A DNA stretch of 24,301 nucleotides from Lactifluus volemus (Eukaryota > Basidiomycota > Agaricomycetes > Russulales > Russulaceae). Both the position numbers and the translations under genes were made by a program. The notes below the pieces were generated by a model, which was not told the DNA's origin, searched no databases, and saw only the letters and a list, made by a program, of their open reading frames with translations. The stretch lies in assembly GCA_022376515.1 (NCBI GenBank), contig WTXI01000456.1, positions 1-24,301 of the forward strand, in the 5' to 3' direction. Positions 1-10,050 of this stretch are shown here, piece after piece (position 1 is the stretch's first letter; every line of letters begins with the position of its first letter).

Positions 1-43
1 TGTTCTTGCAGTAGCGATAGCAGCGAGCAGGACGACGGCCCAT
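1..43 (-). CDS. RPL10: 60S ribosomal protein L10 (uL16), N-terminal 14 codons, cut by window edge
   Basis: The minus strand from the ATG at 43 encodes MGRRPARCYRYCKN and then leaves the window. This matches the opening of eukaryotic ribosomal protein L10 (uL16), which is nearly invariant from yeast to human. L10 joins the large subunit late, near the peptidyl transferase centre and the P-site tRNA. A second ATG in another frame at 66 would encode a hydrophobic start, but the exact L10 match decides in favour of 43. Only 14 residues are visible, so nothing can be said about later introns or intactness. The upstream promoter lies to the right, in the gap before the 3' end of NAS2. Confidence 0.9.
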   Translation of the reverse strand, partial: MGRRPARCYRYCKN

Positions 44-728
44 TGTAGATTCTGGATCAAAGTCATCTCAGTAAATTGCCGTGCGTCATCTTTGATCAAG
101 CGAAGCAATCCATCCCATGCCAGCATGAATTTTCATCACAATTCACAACCTGGGGAAAGTGCCTGGCAAAGAGAATTAAAAGAAAAAGGACTCACAAAAC
201 GTGTGGGTGGGTCTGGGTGGTGAAAGAGATAAACTGAACTGAGACGGGCTCCTTTTGAGGGAGCTGGCAAGGATGACAAACGCACGAAATACTTGCTGAC
301 TCAGTGATGGATATCACGTGATAAATGATGTGGGTCGCGCCGTCGCGTACACGGATCTTGTTGATGCTTGGATGACGCGGCCGCGGCCGGTAGGAATTTA
401 CGAGTCATTTTAACCGGCATTGAGTAACGAGCTAGCGTCGTATGCTGCGTTCTCTGTAGACTTTGGAAAGGAGCGCGTGGCACCTGCGCACCTCTCACCA
501 AGAATTCTGAAATTCGCTCTCAGGTTACGCTTACAGGCTCGTTTCATACTCATGTATCCGGTCATTTTGACAGTGTTGTGGTCTCACAACTAGCCGTGGG
601 TTGATTCCTGCAGGAACAGAGCTGTTTGTCGACTTGTCTTAGTGATACAACTCATAAATGGGGTCTGCCTAGAGTAATACGCATACAAAAGAGACCTCTC
701 ATCCTCGGCTAGGTTCAGATTTTGGCAA
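44..728. other. Gap: RPL10 upstream region and NAS2 3' flank
   Basis: No gene was recognised. The part next to position 43 must hold the RPL10 5' UTR and promoter (minus strand), and the part near 728 the NAS2 3' UTR. There are purine-rich stretches around 175-195 and a GC-rich patch with several CG dinucleotides around 330-390. The open frames here (for example 301-501, minus) have no family resemblance and look like chance. Confidence 0.5.
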
Positions 729-1576
729 TTAGTGAGTGGTGGGTGGTGTGGTGATGTTATGCGGCACAAGGTGACAGCTGCGAAAGTAACTGTTGTAAGC
801 GACTTGTTAGTAAAAGTGATTCTATGAAACTCACCCTAATGAGCCACGCCCGCCCCAACCATGCCTTGGAGTGAGTCTCAAGGCGGTGAGCGCCTCGGCC
901 CCAGGCCGCCTTACAAGCACACTGATTACCTTCTGCGAACCCGTCGAACAGACTATCAGGGGTGCACAGGACCAATGGACGAACACTCACGTTTTCGTTT
1001 TCCGCAACGACGGCCGCGAGAGGCTGTAAATCAGGCTGTGGATGTCGTAGCCCTCCAAACTTCACAACTAGGTCTTCTCGTCGCAAACCCTGAGTTTTTT
1101 TTAAAGAAAAAAGTGAATCAGTATCGTACCCAAAAGTAGACACACGGTCGACGGACCGCATCAGCGGCAGGACTACCTGGCGCAACACCGTTCACCCTCG
1201 CAAATGGCAGTATCTCGGCTGGGGTCTCTCCCGCCCCAACGGCAGCGATCGCGCTTCCGCCACCTTCACCCTCCGCAGGAACAGGAGGCGGCGGTCGTGG
1301 ATAGACCGTCTCGAGGGCCTTGGCAATCTCGTCCATCAGGGCCGCGAGATCATTCCTTAGCTCAATAATTCGTACGCGTGCGTGACGTACGGCCCAAACG
1401 TCGAGATCGTTGCGCGGGAAACCTTCACTGTCGACGAGCGGTTGGCGCATGTCTGTGTTATTCACTTTGAGTATTGAGCCTTGCGCCTCGAGCTCAGCTT
1501 CAAGTGCATCCTTGCGTTCCATGAGGGCGCGAGCACGCTCTGCGGGGCTATCTGGAGAGGGGAGTGTGTATCCCAT
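729..1576 (-). CDS. NAS2: 26S proteasome assembly chaperone Nas2 / PSMD9 (p27), PDZ protein
   Basis: Nas2 (human PSMD9, p27) is a chaperone for assembly of the proteasome regulatory-particle base; it holds Rpt5 and leaves before completion. Four exons read cleanly: 1576-1157, 1089-991, 932-835 and 777-729, giving 221 residues with every junction in phase. The N-terminal helical domain (about residues 8-90) contains the family motif EGFPRNDLDVWAVRHARVRI. A low-complexity Pro/Gly linker follows. The C-terminal PDZ domain contains FARVNGVAPGSPAADAGL, then EDLVVKFGG, and near the end LTPRHGWGGRGSLGCHLVP, the usual Nas2/PSMD9 ending. Length is normal for the family (about 200-220). The start at 1576 is the first in-frame ATG of the conserved region; no longer N-terminus is needed. 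Neighbours give no functional link. Confidence 0.9.
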
Positions 1577-2434
1577 CGAGGGCGCGTCTCAGTGATGGTC
1601 GCAGATATCTTGTAATCTCTCGGGCCGCTTGCCGGGGAAACTCATGGTCGGCCATCATTCCCCACTGTACCAAGACCTTTCACGAGTTACGCGGCCGAGA
1701 CAACGTTTTATACATACACAATAATCATTATCTTGCTTGCAAGGTATCTATGGGGTGCTAAATTCTTTTCGAGTGTGTTTTGGAGCTCTGCCAGCTGGAT
1801 CACCATCAACCAGCACGGTCCTGCTAAAGATAAAAAGTACTGCGATGTGATGGAGAGGTGAGAGGAGACGTTGGAGGGCTACGGGGATGGAGACCAGGGG
1901 CAGACACTGGCACGCCGAGTGCGACCCACCTCAGGCTGTCCATCCTAATATGCGGCGATCGCCCACGGCCGTCACTCGCGATACTAAATTTATGTTTTAA
2001 ACCTCACCCTTTTTTCTTGGTTATTTTCACAGGCGGCGCCTCACTTAAGATCGAGCGCGCTCGCACCATGCAGCAGCTGTGTCGGGGACGCTGTCCCGAT
2101 CCGATGCCCGTCGTCTCACCTTGTTACTACGTTTCATAGCTTAATTCGCCATGCGGATGGACCGGATAATCCAGGTTTGAGGCGTCGTTCTTGCCTCTCC
2201 CACTCCTACTCCTCGTCTGCCAGGCATTTCATTTCGCTCTCGCTCTACCACGCATATTTTTCACAAAAAAAGTTCCAGTGGTATGTTAAAATAATGATCG
2301 TAGTCTGATAGTCATTTAAGTCGTGATGTGTCGTGAAGGTCATGAAGCAAAAGAGTCATCAGTGATGATACAGTTCATCATCAATCAATCACGGCCGCGC
2401 AAATCTTGCAAAAGCTGGTCCCCATATCGGAACG
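1577..2434. other. Gap: NAS2 upstream region, no gene recognised
   Basis: This 858-bp stretch holds the NAS2 promoter side (minus strand) and the 3' flank of the broken secreted-protein gene. The short open frames here (such as 1858-2139 plus) show neither splice-consistent continuation nor family motifs. No RNA gene or repeat array was seen. Confidence 0.45.
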
Positions 2435-3139
2435 TCAACACAACTGCAACGGAGCACCGGGGAAGGTTATCAGCGCTGCGATGCCTGTGATGACATATGA
2501 CAGAGTCAAGTCAAGGAGATCCCTAGCTGAAGCGGTGCTACTCGTTCTGGACGCCACAGGTGTACTGGTCACTGATGGTGTCGTCTCGCCATCCGTGTTG
2601 GATACGTTGCCGAGGAGCGTGCTCGCGACGGCGCACACTTAACGTATGCTGTTGACTAGCGACGGCAGGTTTGACGTGTTCAGGACGGCCATCTGGTTCA
2701 TCTTTTCGTACGACGACAGCAGTGAGCAATTGAAAGTTTTAGACAAGGTATTGGTAGGGCGGGGGGGAACGCGCGCACCAATCGGCACACTGCGGAAACG
2801 CGGATTGAAAGGAGTCCGTGCATGAGCACTATCACGTCGATGAACGCACCCGGGTTGAAAATGACCTTTTGGTAGCAATGGGATGAGGAAAAGTGAGAAA
2901 CGTGAGCGGCACACACGCACCGCGGAGGCATTGGGAAGGGCAGACGCAGCTTGGGCACAGCTGCTAATGCTTGGATAGCCTTTTGCGCAGATCGGGAAGT
3001 AAGGTTGTACCACCTGGGGCTGCATGACGACCACTGGCCGATAGGATGACACAGGAGAAGCCAAAACCGATGGTCTGTTAGAAAGGAGGACAAGGGAGAG
3101 ACTGACGAGGGTAGCAATGAGAATAGAGTGGCGAATCAT
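2435..3139 (-). pseudogene. Small secreted Ser/Thr-rich, probably GPI-anchored protein, frame broken
   Basis: From the ATG at 3139 the frame opens with a signal peptide (MIRHS, then a hydrophobic run to about residue 28, then LASPVSS). A cysteine-spaced domain follows (YFPICAKGYPSISSC, IFNPGAFIDVI, CSCTDSFQSAFPQCAD, NTSNLPSLVNSIR, VCAVASTLLGNVS). The C-terminus is Ser/Thr-rich and ends in a hydrophobic tail (LLDLTLSYVITGIAALITF), the pattern of a GPI-anchored wall or membrane protein. An intron at about 2923-2872 restores one junction. Three breaks remain: IDVI and CSCTD lie in different frames with no room for an intron (about 2830); no canonical acceptor joins the CAD segment to the next one; and TAA at 2641-2639 stands directly before VCAVAS in the same frame. 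The family is familiar from mushroom secretomes but I cannot name it. Either a decayed gene or several sequence errors. Confidence 0.6.
2995..3115. repeat. Direct repeat copy A, inside the secreted-protein gene
   Basis: This 121-bp segment is nearly identical (by eye about 85-90 percent, one or two small gaps) to 3979-4100 in the same orientation. It lies in the first exon of the broken secreted-protein gene and covers most of its signal peptide and the start of the mature region. It is the likely source copy, because here it sits in an open signal-peptide frame. Confidence 0.85.
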
Positions 3140-3420
3140 GTCTACTTTCTTTGTCAAGTTGGGAATTATCTCTCGTTGATGAGGGTAATGATGGCCCCAG
3201 GTCTTCAGCCAAAGGTCACTCGCTCAGGAAATCATATAGAATAGCCGTGTGGGTAGACTCTGGAGACAAGACAGATGAGCGGCGGTAACAACTTGGCCCT
3301 ATCACGGGTAGCAAGCAGTTGGGGAAATAAGGTTCAGACACCTGATTGAATCACGTGTAAGGCTCGTGTTCAATTTGAAAACTTCGGGTGGCATCTCTAA
3401 TTGATCACTAGATATCACTG

Positions 3421-4021
3421 ATGGCGGCTCAAGCTCAGTACGTACATGACATCGGAAGCATCCAGGACTTTCACCCCGAGTTGCCCAATCTTGTTGGGAT
3501 CTTCAATGTTGACTTGAGGATCAATGCTGGTGATCCCATCGACCCAGATCAGTTGGCCAATGCTGAGATTGTTGCTGCAGGGCTGAGGGCAACACTGGGT
3601 AAGATGTCATAAATTTCTCAGCTCCATTTATTCACTAGTTTATAGTAAATGGAAATGTGCCTTTGGTAACCGGGGCAGTCGTTCGGACTGCAGAATTACG
3701 TCATCATACAATTCAAGCAGCTCGTGAGTGTTCTTTCCACCTCAAAGTTTTCCATTCGTTAGATGATCCTTCCTCTTAGATGCTTCAGCTATGTTCACAC
3801 CTGTGGACATTGCAAATACCCTTCAAAACATTAACCAGAACCTGGGCAACATCAACAATGCACTACAAAATGTCAACAATCGCTTGGACAACTTGGACAA
3901 CGCACTTCAAGATGTCAACAATTGCTTGGGCAACTTGGATAATGCACTACAAAATGTCAACAATCGCTTGGGTGGCATGGAAGTAAGGTTGTACCACTCG
4001 GGGCTGCATGACGACCACTGA
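3421..4021 (+). CDS. Small coiled-coil protein with 14-residue repeats; end supplied by a duplicated fragment
   Basis: Three exons (3421-3598, 3646-3723, 3780-4021) with good GTAAGA and GTGAGT donors read through in phase to 165 residues. The first 85 residues are non-repetitive (GSIQDFHPELPNLVGIFNVD, NVPLVTGAVVRTAELR). After MFTPVDIANTLQNINQNLG come three 14-residue units of the type NLDNALQNVNNRLG, which should form a helical coiled coil. Small proteins with such Asn/Leu repeats occur in mushroom genomes without known function. The last 11 codons after GGMEV lie in the duplicated fragment at 3979-4100 and read antisense to the source gene, so this ending is not ancestral. GGAA|GTAAGG at the junction also looks like a splice donor, so the original gene may have continued into an exon now lost. 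Confidence 0.6.
3848..3973 (+). repeat. 42-bp tandem repeat, three units, coding
   Basis: Three adjacent 42-bp units (3848-3889, 3890-3931, 3932-3973) differ at a few positions and each encodes 14 residues, N(I/L)(N/D)NALQ(N/D)VNN(R/C)L(D/G). A partial, more diverged unit precedes them at about 3821-3847. The unit is two heptads long, so unit gain or loss would keep both frame and coiled-coil register. Confidence 0.85.
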
Positions 4022-4100
4022 CCGATAGGGTGACAAGTGAGAAGCCAAAACCGATTGGCCTCGTAGAAAAGAGGACAAGGGAGAGACTGACGAGGGTAGC
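3979..4100. repeat. Direct repeat copy B, ectopic fragment of the secreted-protein gene
   Basis: This 122-bp copy of 2995-3115 begins at GGAAGTAAGG inside the last exon of the coiled-coil gene and ends just before the 3' end of the minus-strand gene at 4114. It carries the antisense of a signal-peptide coding stretch without its start codon, so it is a gene fragment rather than a second gene. Flanking DNA on both sides is unrelated between the two copies. Confidence 0.85.
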
Positions 4101-4113
4101 GAGAAAAGACCTC

Positions 4114-4837
4114 TCAGTCGTAGTCGGCCTTGAGTACGCGAATAATTATGTCACCGTAAGCGGGGAGAGACCCGTCACCTGGTGGGCCGACACCTGGTTC
4201 TCCATCTGTGTCTGGAGCGAGCGGCGGCAGCAGAGAGTCGTCGGTGTTCGACAGACGGTCCTGCGCTAATGTAGGTGGAAACGTAGGCAATCTTGAGGCC
4301 GAGGTGGTAGGGGAAGAGGGTTCCTGATCGGGATGAAGGCTCTGTGGCGTCGCAGGGACCGCCGAGAGCTGTCGTGGCCGTTGCTGCTGAGGCTGTGGTG
4401 GTATCGAGCTCGACTCCGTTGGACTGCCCGCAGTCACCGCGGCATCTAAGTCGCTTGACGTGATGGCCAAGGCGTGCGCTACTGCGGCGCCATAGTGAGG
4501 TTGTCCCAGATACGGAGGAGGCAGCATCCGATTGGGACGGTTTTTCCACGAGTACCGTCGTTGACGACTTCGCTGCTTGTGACGGTCGCGGCACCGTAGG
4601 CACAGGGACTACACTGGTATCTTTCCCCCTGCCCTTGACGTCCTTCTCTTTCTCCTTCTCCCACTCGTCCTTGGCCGGTTGGAAGCTCCGCCGCTTGAAT
4701 CATAGGAGGTGGGCTTATGATCAAACTCTTTCAACGAGAGCCCGGCTGCTACGATAATAAACGGAAGCTCCGCCATTCGGAAGAGTAATCGCACCGGACA
4801 TCTAAGCACTGGGTTCTGCGCACACACCTCGTAATCA
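4114..4837 (-). CDS. Uncharacterised protein, C-terminal exon(s), Pro/Ser-rich with PPPY and LPAY motifs; frame interrupted
   Basis: The clearest part is 4527-4114, encoding LPPPYLGQPHYGAAVAHAL, a long Pro/Ser/Thr-rich stretch, and the ending GSLPAYGDIIIRVLKADYD. Upstream, after an acceptor-like CAG at about 4838, one frame encodes DYEVCAQNPVLRCPVRLLF and MAELPFIIVAAGLSLKEFDH. Between them a different frame gives RRSFQPAKDEWEKEKEKDVK and VVPVPTVPRPSQ. The three pieces look like one protein whose frame changes at about 4698 and about 4529, each explicable by one missing base. PPPY and LPAY resemble PY motifs that bind WW domains of Rsp5/NEDD4-type ubiquitin ligases, as in arrestin-like adaptors, but no arrestin fold can be shown. 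The 5' exons were not found. I do not recognise the family. Confidence 0.45.
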
Positions 4838-5393
4838 TCTGAAAGGGTTTACACAAGACATGAAACAGAAAAGACGTGCCGATGCCTGTGCAGGGGGAAC
4901 CGCCCTTGGTCAAGTCAGAATCGCGGGAACAAACAGTTTTCAGAGGGAAGACCCGACAAATTGATCCATATCAAATCATTCAATACGTGGCATGCGGAGG
5001 CGTATCAGATGGGGCGGATGAGATAGGAAGGTACTGTAATGGCGGTCTGGTATGGGCATCTAGATGTGCCAAATTCAGGATTGTACACACAACTAACCGC
5101 CCACTGGCACATAAGAAAGACGAAGTGAAAATGACGACAAATAGACAAACAAAACAAAACCTTACCAGAAAGGAACGACATTGACAACGACAATGACTTC
5201 CCTTCGTTTGATTTCTTACATGACGAGGGTCTCACTGCACTGTATCGTAGCGATGATAACGTGTATATTGATGTTCAAATGGAAAAAGCAAGCAAGGTCG
5301 CGCCGACGACAACGTCGGCATTTCCCTAGTACAGGAAATCTGAGCCGAAAATTTCTCTTCTCACCCTCTTTTTGATTTTTGTTCGCCTCGCTC
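4838..5393. other. Gap: no supported gene; may hide 5' exons of the 4.1-4.8 kb gene
   Basis: The minus strand has intron-like signals (donor GTAAGG at about 5164, CAG acceptors at about 4886 and 4839), but no exon here shows a family motif and no start codon can be assigned. The plus-strand frame 4876-5184 has no resemblance to anything known. The right end is the THI4 3' flank. Confidence 0.4.
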
Positions 5394-6504
<1,111 letters not shown>

Positions 6505-7129
6505 GATGGGAAATAGGGGATGCCTTGTGATTGGTTATTACACTAGTTTTATACTTGATCCGCCGTTCGCTCCACTGAGGCACCTGGCTGCTTACGACTC
6601 CCAGACGGAGCAGATGTGAAATTTACGAATATAAGAATCACTGGTTCCATCGAGAAAGTGGTGTCGGGCCGCTATCAAGTTGTGCGTCGATAATTGCCCA
6701 TCCCTTACGAGTCAGACACAAGGGGCAGGACCCCCATGAGATATCAGGTCAACTTGTACAGGGAGGCCACCTTTGATTGGACGCCACATATTAAAGATAA
6801 GAGCAAAGTATGTCGCGTACAACCGGCCCATGATACTGCTGAACGAAGGACGGTCAGTAGTCATGTTCCATTGATCAACGTGTACAAGTGGGAGAGGATC
6901 AGTGCAACTGAGATCGGGATAACCCGTTCTCAAGATAAGCCGGAAATATGTCAAACACCTTTCGAAAATGCCTGAAGCAGTTTTCAAAGGGTCATCTGGC
7001 CCCGGCAAAGTATCATCACAACAGAGGCGCTGAATGAGATGAGATGGTTTGAATACTCACCGAACATCGTCGATACCCAATTTCGCGATGCTGCGCAGAC
7101 CGCCGAATGTCCAAAGTTATACAACTCTT
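6505..7129. other. Gap: THI4 upstream region and palmitoyltransferase 3' flank
   Basis: This holds the THI4 promoter (minus strand) and the 3' UTR of the gene to its right. No TPP riboswitch core was found upstream of THI4 on either strand. The open frame at 7008-6712 (minus, 98 codons) has no recognisable motif and is probably chance. Confidence 0.45.
6548..6553 (-). promoter_or_regulatory. Putative TATA box of THI4
   Basis: TATAAA on the minus strand, with its 3' end 43 bp before the THI4 ATG, in an otherwise mixed sequence. Strong TATA-type promoters are common on highly expressed, vitamin-repressible genes such as THI4. A short element can occur by chance, and the small distance to the ATG would leave a very short 5' UTR. 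Confidence 0.4.
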
Positions 7130-8638
7130 TCAGATATCCTCTTCATCCGTGAACTCTTCGCCCACGCGAACTCCGAGGTGGCGTTCAAGCCCGGGTCTAC
7201 GCGCCCAGGAGCGACCATCTGTGTATGGGAGTACTCGGAAGGGGAAGAGTAGGGTATAAAACGAGCTACACGGTGTGAGTCGTAACGCAAGGTGAAGACA
7301 AGAAGATGCGTACTATCCATCGGGTCCGATGTTGAAAAAGAGCAGGAGATTCTTCAACCTTCTGCGAACATGATCGTTGGGGGAGAGGCAACATGAGAAA
7401 ACGAAGCACAAACCCAAGATCATAAGAATTCTGGAATGTCTACGAGAAGAGTCAGAAAGGTTTGAGAAAAGGTAGTGGTCAGAGCACACCTCTCCTCGAG
7501 ACGCAGCAATCTTGTAGTAGTGCTCGTGATCGTGGCTTTCTACGGCTGTCTCTCCAACAGATACGCTCCATAAATGCCATACAAGCATCGTGGCAATAGC
7601 TAGGCACATCGCGATACATATGAAGTAAATGATAGTGAAGACGATAGGTGATATTCTATGTTCCCAATGTTTCTAGAAAGAATGTGCTAACCTTAGGCAT
7701 TCCGCACACACAAATGGGTTTAAACTCACATCAAGATCAAATGCAAGAGCGACGAGCAGATGCGGCCAGCCCAAAATCATGTAGCAGAAGGTTGCTATCA
7801 CGACATATGCCCTGAACAAACACCTCAGAAGGGTCATATTGAAAGCGGGAAAGGCGAATACGGACATGAACATGACAAAATGGCGTTCATTATAGAGGCC
7901 AACACACTGGTTTATCCCTGCGATGATTGAATACTGGTGCAGCGACGAGTATGGATTACAACGCACACTAGCACAAGGAGCGATCAGCCAAGAACGGGGT
8001 AGCGGATGTACTTATTTACGTACTGGACAGTGATGATCAAACTTTAGCACGCAGCGATTGCACACACGACAGTGGTGTGTCCTCTAAAGGGTGTCCGCAG
8101 GAGATGGAGTGAGACTGTATATCCCAGATGACGGTGTCCTCCCCTCACCTCAGGTTTGGTCTCGCCGCACTTGGAACATTTGGTTGTAGATGCAGGGGTT
8201 ATGTTCAGATGAGACGACCAGTGTACGCCGTTGGTCAAGGGTCTATGGTATCCGTGTCGTTTTTTTGCCCAAATGAAACTGCGGCCGGCACGCAGTGGAG
8301 GGTCGCTTGGAAAGCCTGGGGATACGGTGCAAACAAAATAATAGTGGGCGAACAAGTTGAAGATGATGAGAAAGCATGGTAAACTAGATAACCAAGGCCA
8401 TGGAATGGTCGGAAGAATGACGACGACTAATAGATTAGAAAGATGAATAATCGGCTATATATGTAGAGGCCAAAAGGTGAGAGAGAGACGCACGGAAGCA
8501 CAGTGTCCCGACGACGAACAGAAGGGTCGCAGTGGCAACGAAGAATGGACCAGCTGCTCCTGTGATTCTGTCTCCCCAACGTTCAACGCGTTTGAAGCAG
8601 GCAAAGACAAAGCGAGGGCAAGCACCGGTACCAGGCAT
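7130..8638 (-). CDS. DHHC-type protein S-palmitoyltransferase (ZDHHC16/PFA-like), one base apparently missing beside the DHHC motif
   Basis: DHHC enzymes attach palmitate to cysteines of membrane proteins at ER, Golgi or plasma membrane. Nine exons (8638-8494, 8426-8149, 8083-8024, 7917-7866, 7811-7730, 7672-7490, 7439-7414, 7361-7314, 7265-7130) give about 336 residues. Two hydrophobic segments lie near the N-terminus (AAGPFFVATATLLFVVGTL, then LPCFLIIFNLFAHYYF). The Cys-rich domain is KCSKCGETKPE joined to RTHHCRVCNRCVLKFDHHCP, then INQCVGLYNERHF. Two membrane segments follow (AYVVIATFCYMIL, SPIVFTIIYFICIAM), then GETAVE, equivalent to the TTxE motif, and FQNSYDLG. The ending RRPGLERHLGVRVGEEFTDE is typical of fungal members. 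The family has Trp after DHHCP, split by an intron as T|GG. Here the T is absent between 8023 and 8024, so exons 3 and 4 do not join in frame with the GTACGT donor; a weaker donor 4 bases on gives Val-Arg in its place. Confidence 0.85.
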
Positions 8639-8935
8639 GGGTGAAGGAAAGGTTACGCGTCCGCTTGACGTTGACGCTCAACCGGCGTCGATTTGTGGCG
8701 CTCCGCGGATAGACGGAGACATCAGCAACGACGTGTAAAGGTCCCTGGGGTGCTTTTGCTTTCAGTGCTAGCCCTTGTCGGATCAAAGGGTGTTTTGTTT
8801 TTCTTTCGATGAGTGTAAACTCCTCGCTCGTCTGTCTTTCAAGTCGGGTTGGCAATTAGTGAAGCCCCGTCGTCAAGGGTAGACGCGCCAACTCGGCTAA
8901 CTATCTCACTAGGCTAGAACTGTGATCGAGTGATC
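8639..8935. promoter_or_regulatory. Divergent promoter region of the palmitoyltransferase gene and ARO7
   Basis: The palmitoyltransferase gene starts leftward at 8638 and chorismate mutase rightward at 8936, so this 297-bp stretch must contain both promoters. No clear TATA box or general amino-acid control (Gcn4-type TGACTC) site was picked out. The minus-strand frame 8855-8583 is not supported as coding. Confidence 0.5.
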
Positions 8936-10050
8936 ATGCAGGCAAATTACATGCTCTCGAAGGATCCCCTCTCTCTTGATGGCATCAGGTCCATCCTCAC
9001 CCGTCTAGAGGATACGATCATCTTTTCTCTCATAGAACGCGCTCAGTTTGCTCACAATCCCAGGATTTATGAGCGTGGCGTTTTCAAAGAACTCGAAGCT
9101 CTCGAGTTCAAAGGCAGTTGGCTCGAGTGGTTCCTGAAAGAAACGGAGGCTTTTCATGGTCTGTAACGCCTCTTCTTTGACCTCAAAACTAACTCACCGT
9201 CTCTTTTTTCACAGCAAAAGCACGGAGGTACACAAGGCTAGTGCCCTTTTGCTTGCGTTTAAACCTTCCCACATCTGACGTACCAGATAGTCCGGATGAA
9301 TATCCTTTCACGTCAGGACTTCCAGACCCTGTCCTTCCACCACCTGTTTATCCACCGATTCTCTACCCGAACAAGATCAACATGAACGCTTCCATCCTCT
9401 CCTTCTACATTCGTTCGATTGTTCCTCGCATCACCGTGCAGGCGACCCTTGCCATTGCATCTCTCAAACGTTCCAAGGGTATTCTTGGTGAAGAAGAACT
9501 CGAAGATGACGGAAACTACGGCTCTGCGGCGACCGTTGACGTTGAGGTCCTCCAGGCTATCTCCAAGCGCGTCCACTACGGTCTGTCATCATCACCTTTC
9601 CCTCATCTCCGCGGCTCACATCCTTCTGTCCGATTCGTAGGTAAATTTGTGTCTGAATCGAAATTCAAACAAGACCCAGCCGCCTTCATTCCCTTCATCC
9701 AGCGACGCGACGCTGACGCGCTGGCTGCCCTCATTACAAAGCCCGAAGTCGAACGTTGCCTATTGGTGCGTCTTCGAAAAAAGGCGATGCTTTACGCGCA
9801 GGATTTCGCCAGCGATGGGGAACCGCTGCCAAACGGCACCGGAAAAGGCAAAATTGACGTGGATTGCGTGGTGGATCTGTATGAAAGTTACATTATCCCT
9901 TTAACGAAGGAAGTCGAGGTACGCCGTCACATTTATTTAAAAGGAATCTATGGTTCGACGCAATTCTAGGTCGAGTATTTGTTGCACAGGTTGGACGGGA
10001 TGTCACAGGAGGAGATAGAAGAACTTGCGAACTCGAAGGATCGATGTTAG
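8936..10050 (+). CDS. ARO7: Chorismate mutase (AroQ, fungal allosteric type)
   Basis: Chorismate mutase converts chorismate to prephenate, the first step towards Phe and Tyr. Five exons (8936-9158, 9215-9227, 9291-9580, 9641-9918, 9970-10050) join in phase to 294 residues; yeast Aro7 has 256. Exon 2 is only 13 nt. Aligned with yeast Aro7: [84 protein letters not shown], and [19 protein letters not shown]. Residues matching yeast Thr242 and Glu246 (LTKEVE) at the active site are kept. The Arg-Arg and Gly-Ser regions of the Tyr/Trp effector site are present. The position equal to yeast Thr226, which controls the allosteric switch, is Asp here by ungapped alignment. The start at 8936 is the first ATG in frame; an alternative at 8951 is closer to the conserved region. 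The C-terminus extends about 18 residues past the yeast end. Confidence 0.93.

Noticed and set aside
1..66. A signal-peptide protein from the ATG at 66 (minus)
   Set aside because: The hydrophobic reading is the other frame of RPL10; MGRRPARCYRYCKN from 43 is an exact match to a near-invariant ribosomal protein.
835..991. A frame break in NAS2 between ENEN and LVRRPG
   Set aside because: Using the acceptor TTCGCAG at 933 instead of ATCAG gives ENENKVISVLVRRPG in phase, so no error is needed.
4876..5184. 102-codon plus-strand open frame as a gene
   Set aside because: No family resemblance, and it lies where minus-strand 5' exons of the neighbouring gene are expected.
6712..7008. 98-codon minus-strand open frame as a gene
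   Set aside because: No motif, no splice-consistent extension, and it lies between a gene end and the THI4 promoter.
6505..7129. TPP riboswitch upstream of THI4, as found in some fungal thiamine genes
   Set aside because: The conserved core (CTGAGA and the GGATAATGCCAGC-type stretch) was not found on the minus strand upstream of the ATG or within the two introns.
7261..7361. In-frame TAG after FFNIGPDG as a nonsense mutation in the palmitoyltransferase
   Set aside because: A donor TA|GTACGC and acceptor TGTAG make an intron that removes the TAG and gives GPDGYSFYTLLF, which fits the family.
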